In this document: positions 44,481 to 48,125 of the stretch, in pieces | Numbering within the stretch: position 1 is the stretch's first letter | Layout of the letters: each line of letters begins with the position of its first letter | Source of the DNA: Rhizophagus sp. LPA8_4_AMF | Lineage: Eukaryota > Glomeromycota > Glomeromycetes > Glomerales > Glomeraceae | NCBI GenBank assembly: GCA_021464525.1 | Contig: JADRCO010000146.1 | Span: 1-48,125 of the forward strand | Reading direction: 5' to 3' | Length of the DNA stretch: 48,125 nt | Notes under the pieces: generated by a model | Told to the model about the DNA's origin: nothing | What the model saw: the letters and a program-made list of their open reading frames with translations, nothing else | The model's database searches: none | Position numbers and translations under genes: made by a program

Positions 44481-45140
44481 TCATTTTCTTCGTATATAAC
44501 GTCATCACTAACAACAGATAAATCATCTTTTGTATTCATATTTCTTTATAAGAGTCATCACGAATATTACCATCAGGAAATGTTAGGTAGATCGGTTCAC
44601 ATAATTCCACATAGGTTTGTGTCGGAACATTCCCATATATCCTGGATACACGGATTTACATCGAATTTTGTGGATCTACGCCGAAAATACCACGTGTTTT
44701 GTCACAGGGTATATGAATACATTAGAACTATTCAGATTTCCACATATTTCCATATGGATTTTAAGTGGAAAAATGTTCTTGATGATTATAAAATTAATCA
44801 AAAGCGAAAGTTCTTGGATATCCATTGTAAAATAGGCGAAAGTTATTATAAATTGTAAAAGAAAAAAGAAAGAAGAAAGGAAGAAAGGTCGTGAGAAAAT
44901 GTTTATTACAGTCTATTATAAGGCACTTCTAACGTTATTTCACCCCCAGTTAAACAAAATTCACCCCGGTGAATTTTTATAATCGGTGATGTAAGCATGG
45001 TGATCAAAAATAACATGGAATTATTTTTAGCCTTTCTTATTAATTATATTTAATTTTTATTTTATAATGAGTTTATACAAAAGCATCAATATGGTATAAA
45101 ATATTTCATTTTTATTGAAGCGAATTCACAAAGCAATGAA
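44481..45140. other. intergenic, no gene recognised
   Basis: Two overlapping + strand readings (44580-44858 and 44617-44835) cover a locally GC-richer stretch but match no family. Neither can be preferred. A purine tract (GAAAAAAGAAAGAAGAAAGG) follows at 44863-44882. Confidence 0.3.
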
Positions 45141-45232
45141 ATGATCTGCAGTAGATGCAGTAGACAAATTTGAAAATTATGTTCAACACTAAATCTTGAC
45201 GTTGCACAGACTATCGTGCTAATTATATAAGG
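45141..45232 (+). promoter_or_regulatory. ATGATCTGCAG block and TATA box of the 45298 gene
   Basis: ATGATCTGCAG at 45141-45151 and TTATATAAGG at 45223-45232, 75 bases before the ATG, with GACGTTGCACAGACTATCG between them. Confidence 0.55.
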
Positions 45233-45297
45233 TTGACCATTTACAATTTTGGCTGAATTTTTTCCCAATTCCTTTGTAAATGTTAAAAATATAAAAA

Positions 45298-46778
45298 ATG
45301 GAGGACGATAATAAACTTTTACCAAATTTATCACAAAATTTACTCGAAATTTTAAAAGATGAAGAATATTATGATGTAACCATTGAAGTTGGTAATGACC
45401 CTTATGTAAAAGTTTTTCGTGCTCATATGGTTATTTTACATTATCGTTCTTCTTACTTGCGAAGAATTTTATCAACCAATAAAAAGAAAAGTGACGGGAC
45501 CTTGACATATATCAAATTATCTAATATTTCACCTGAAATTTTTCAAATAATTTTAAGGTGAGTTAAATTCAAACAACGCTGTAAATTTCAATATTTCTAA
45601 TTTTACAAAAATTTTTTTTTTATTTTAGGTATATTTATGGTGGAAAGCTTTCTTTGAAGGATTATGATAATTCAGATATAATTAAGGTCCTAGTTGCTGC
45701 TGGTGAACTTAGTCTTCAGGAGTTGGTTGTGTATTTACAATCTTTTTTGATCGAATACAAAGCAAGCTGGATGGAAAATAATTTTAATTTCGTTTATCAA
45801 ACAAGCTTTGAAAACGATTTATTTTCAGAACTTCAAAATTACTGCATAAATTTAGTATCTAAAGAGCCGGATAAGATATTAAAATCACCGAATTTCTCTT
45901 CAATTCCGGAAAAACTTTTGATTTCAATCATCCAAAATGATAATCTTCAAATGAATGAAATTCAAATCTGGGAACATGTTCTTAAATGGGGACTTGCCCA
46001 AAATCCTGAACTTCCTTCTGAAATCACAAATTTTTCAAAAGATGATTTTAATACTTTAAAGAATATATTACAACAATGTTTTCCTTTTATTAGATTTTAC
46101 AATTTGACTTCTAAAGAATTTGTTGACAAAGTATTTCCATACAGAAAAATTCTACCCGAGGAATTATGTGCAGATTTATTGAAAACTTTTTTAAATCTTT
46201 TGGAACCTGATAGTAAGCCAAGTAATATATCAAGACCTCGTATGACCAGAGAAATTAAATTAATAACTGTTGACTCAAAAATCATTACATTTCAACATGC
46301 TGAGTTAATCTTGAAGTGGGTTAATAGTTTAGAAATTACGGATAAGTTAACTTCTTCGTATGAATTTAAATTATTATTTCGCGCATCTCGTGATGGACGT
46401 TCAAATAGATTTCATCAAACTTGTAATAATAAACCCTGCACAGTAACAATTGTTAAAGTGAGGGATAGTAGTGAAATTCTTGGAGGATATAATCCAATTG
46501 AATGGAAATCTGATGATAAATATGGAACTACTAAAGATAGTTTTATATTTTCTTTTAACAATGATAAAATTGAAAATTATATTTTAAGTCGTGTAGCTAA
46601 TGAAAATCATGCTATATATAATAGTTCTTTACATGGTCCAACATTTGGTGTAACTGATATCTATATATGGCCCATAATTGGGAATAATTATTGTAAAGAA
46701 GCTGATTACGAGAAACCTATTAGAAATACTACTGATAGTTTTAATGTAGAGGAACTTGAGGTATTTCAAATTGTTTGA
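45298..46778 (+). CDS. BTB-BACK-TLDc protein, intact (subfamily B)
   Basis: Exons 45298-45557 and 45629-46778 (intron 71 bases, with a GTGAGT donor instead of the usual GTAA/GTAT) encode 469 residues. BTB starts MEDDNKLLPNLSQ and carries LKDEEYYD. BACK has MNEIQIWEHVLKWG. TLDc reads LLFRASRDGRSNRFHQTC, GGYNP, GPTFG, then DIYIWPIIGNNYCKEADYE. The stop TGA falls two codons before the family end (FQIV then stop, where siblings read FQIVRD), so the last two residues are lost; this is unlikely to matter. EECEVF is EELEVF. A minus-strand reading at 46097-46285 is a shadow. Confidence 0.93.
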
Positions 46779-47911
46779 GATTGATATTTAGCTATATTCT
46801 TCTATCATTCTTACTCTTAGAGAAATATTTATGTAGATAGATATAAATACTAAGGTTAATTTGATGAAATAATTATGTTCCAATGGACAGGTTGTTATAA
46901 TTTGTTTATTTATTTTTACTCACAAATAAATAGTTTATTAAAGTTAGAAAAGAAGGTTACAAACCGAAAGACAATAAAAAAATTATTTTCGTCTAAATGA
47001 GTAGAAACTGAATAATTAATATAAGGTTTATATGACAAACCATTAGGGTAATTGATTATGTTCGTTATATTAATATTCAATAAACAAATATTCTACTTCT
47101 GATGATATTCACACACCCATGTTTTTTTTGATGATTTCTTATTACCAGGAGATAATTAGATTTTCAACAGCGCAGCCGTAAAATAATTAGTATCATTACG
47201 TATAGTACTTATAAATTTCTCGCAATTCGATTTATCAAATTCTGTATACCTACATTCTTTAACTGTTTTACTTATTCAAAAATGAAAAATTCATCAAGAT
47301 AAAAGTAAAATTTGAATAAAACGTATAATTTAGATATTAAATATCACGATTTTTTGGTCAATACATGTTAATAATTCGGTATGAAGAATCTCGGAAAGAA
47401 AAGAGATTTAGGAATAAAATAGTATTTATACTTTTTTTCTTAATATTATAAAGTTTTAAATTGATCCCAAATAAATGACTCAATTAAATATAAATATATC
47501 CAAAAATTTATTGTCGCGTATAACTAATATTTATACTCGTTCTACTGGATTTCATCATATTACATATTTATTACGCATTATACAAATTCTATTGTTTATT
47601 GGTAACATGCCTGTAGAAAATTGAGAAAGCGACGTGCCAGCCGACATGTTGAAAATGCTTTTGGTAATTAATAATTGTATGTCTCTAAAGAAATAGTGAA
47701 ATATTAAGTATCAACTATATTTTTAACTACTTTATTAAAAAAATGTTATTCAACAATTCAACAATAATACTTTTGGCAATTATAAGTTATTAATAATTTT
47801 ACGTATGTAATTTGTGCATATTTGTAAACATAATATTATTTAATTTAAATAATGAGTTTATATACTATCGCTATACATCATAATAAGCATAAAAATTTTC
47901 GTTTTCGTGAA
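46779..47911. repeat. subfamily B downstream and upstream flank
   Basis: No gene. The 3' block (GATTTTTTGGTCAATACATG then TTAATAATTCGGTATGA) lies at about 47349-47385 and corresponds to the copies after the 27490 and 30474 genes. The first 200 bases also align with the start of the 30474 gene's 3' flank (TATCATTCTTAC..TTAGAGAAA). GTGCCAGCCGACATGTT lies at 47634-47650. Confidence 0.5.
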
Positions 47912-47993
47912 ATGATCTGCAGTTGCACAAGTGCCATTTTGGAAAATTTGAAACATGTACGTTGCACTGAATGCGTGAGCTAATTATATAAGG
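47912..47993 (+). promoter_or_regulatory. ATGATCTGCAG block and TATA box of the 48062 gene
   Basis: ATGATCTGCAG at 47912-47922 and TTATATAAGG at 47984-47993, 78 bases before the ATG. ACGTTGCACTGAATGCG lies between them. Confidence 0.55.
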
Positions 47994-48061
47994 TTGAACA
48001 TATAAAATTGGGTTAATATTTTTTCATTAACCGTTCATAATAATAAATAAAAATATAAAAA

Positions 48062-48125
48062 ATGGAGGATGATAATAAACTTTTACCAAATTTATCACAA
48101 AATTTACTCGAAATTTTAAAAGATG
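48062..48125 (+). CDS. BTB-BACK-TLDc gene, first exon cut by the window edge
   Basis: The first 21 codons (MEDDNKLLPNLSQNLLEILK then D) are present before the window ends. Over these 64 bases it differs from the 45298 gene at a single silent position and shares its LKD, whereas the others have LND. It is therefore the closest relative of that gene and another tandem duplicate. The array continues to the right of this window. Confidence 0.85.
   Translation, partial: MEDDNKLLPNLSQNLLEILKD

Noticed and set aside
44580-44858. Overlapping + strand readings with aromatic-rich protein
   Set aside because: Two frames are equally open, with no family resemblance, no intron signals and no promoter of the local type.
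1-48125. tRNA and rRNA genes
   Set aside because: No cloverleaf-forming GC-rich stretch or rRNA core sequence was noticed on either strand by eye; a covariance-model scan would settle it.

Overview
The window looks like a nuclear contig from an arbuscular mycorrhizal fungus of the Rhizophagus type (Glomeromycotina). The reasons are very high AT content, short introns with GTA...AG borders, a large tandem family of BTB-BACK-TLDc genes, remnants of the Rhizophagus-style kinase family (TSGN + IQEMQLKI module), a decayed Crinkler-type locus and many small DNA elements. The species is inferred from family recognition; no search was run. || Layout: the window is dominated by one gene family. I see nine structurally intact two-exon genes (starts 1683, 3701, 15547, 18373, 25426, 27490, 30474, 41998, 45298). 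One further gene (6951) is intact except for a frameshift, and one is cut by the right edge (48062). Four clear broken copies (9037, 13397, 20363, 40759) and one old TLDc relic (about 468-660) complete the family. All visible copies are on the + strand. Copies from 1.7 to 20.6 kb form subfamily A (KLSQ in exon 1, CACGTG box upstream, SINFSS/QHVELISKW wording). Copies from 27 kb to the right edge form subfamily B (mostly NLSQ, SPDFSSIPEKLL, QHAELILKW, and a ATGATCTGCAG box upstream of the last three). The 25426 gene is the most divergent and sits between them. || Each gene has a TATA-type core promoter about 60-85 bases before the ATG. A first exon of 254-260 bases encodes the first two thirds of the BTB fold. 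A phase-2 intron of 69-88 bases splits the same arginine codon every time. A long second exon encodes the end of BTB, BACK, a charged linker and a C-terminal TLDc domain. BTB-BACK proteins generally act as Cullin-3 ubiquitin-ligase adaptors, and TLDc domains are known as oxidative-stress and V-ATPase-linked modules. An array with a nearly fixed BTB half and a diversified TLDc half therefore suggests a set of adaptors with different target surfaces; that function is inference. || Between the genes lie: a hAT-like MITE with an 8-base target duplication (702-1093); a 60-base LINE tail flanked by 19-base duplications (6286-6345); a decayed LINE-like C-terminal ORF on the minus strand (about 11.0-12.3 kb); a Crinkler-family fossil (about 21.4-22.7 kb, minus); small inverted-repeat elements near 24.5, 27.1, 29.7 and 30.2 kb; two decayed kinase-family exons (33.07-33.98 kb, minus); a 4-kb minisatellite (about 35.1-39.2 kb) with a recently amplified 294-base higher-order unit; and a nuclease-fold fragment (39.66-39.96 kb, minus). 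Two patches of perfect identity (541 and 253 bases) between otherwise diverged paralogs point to ongoing gene conversion.
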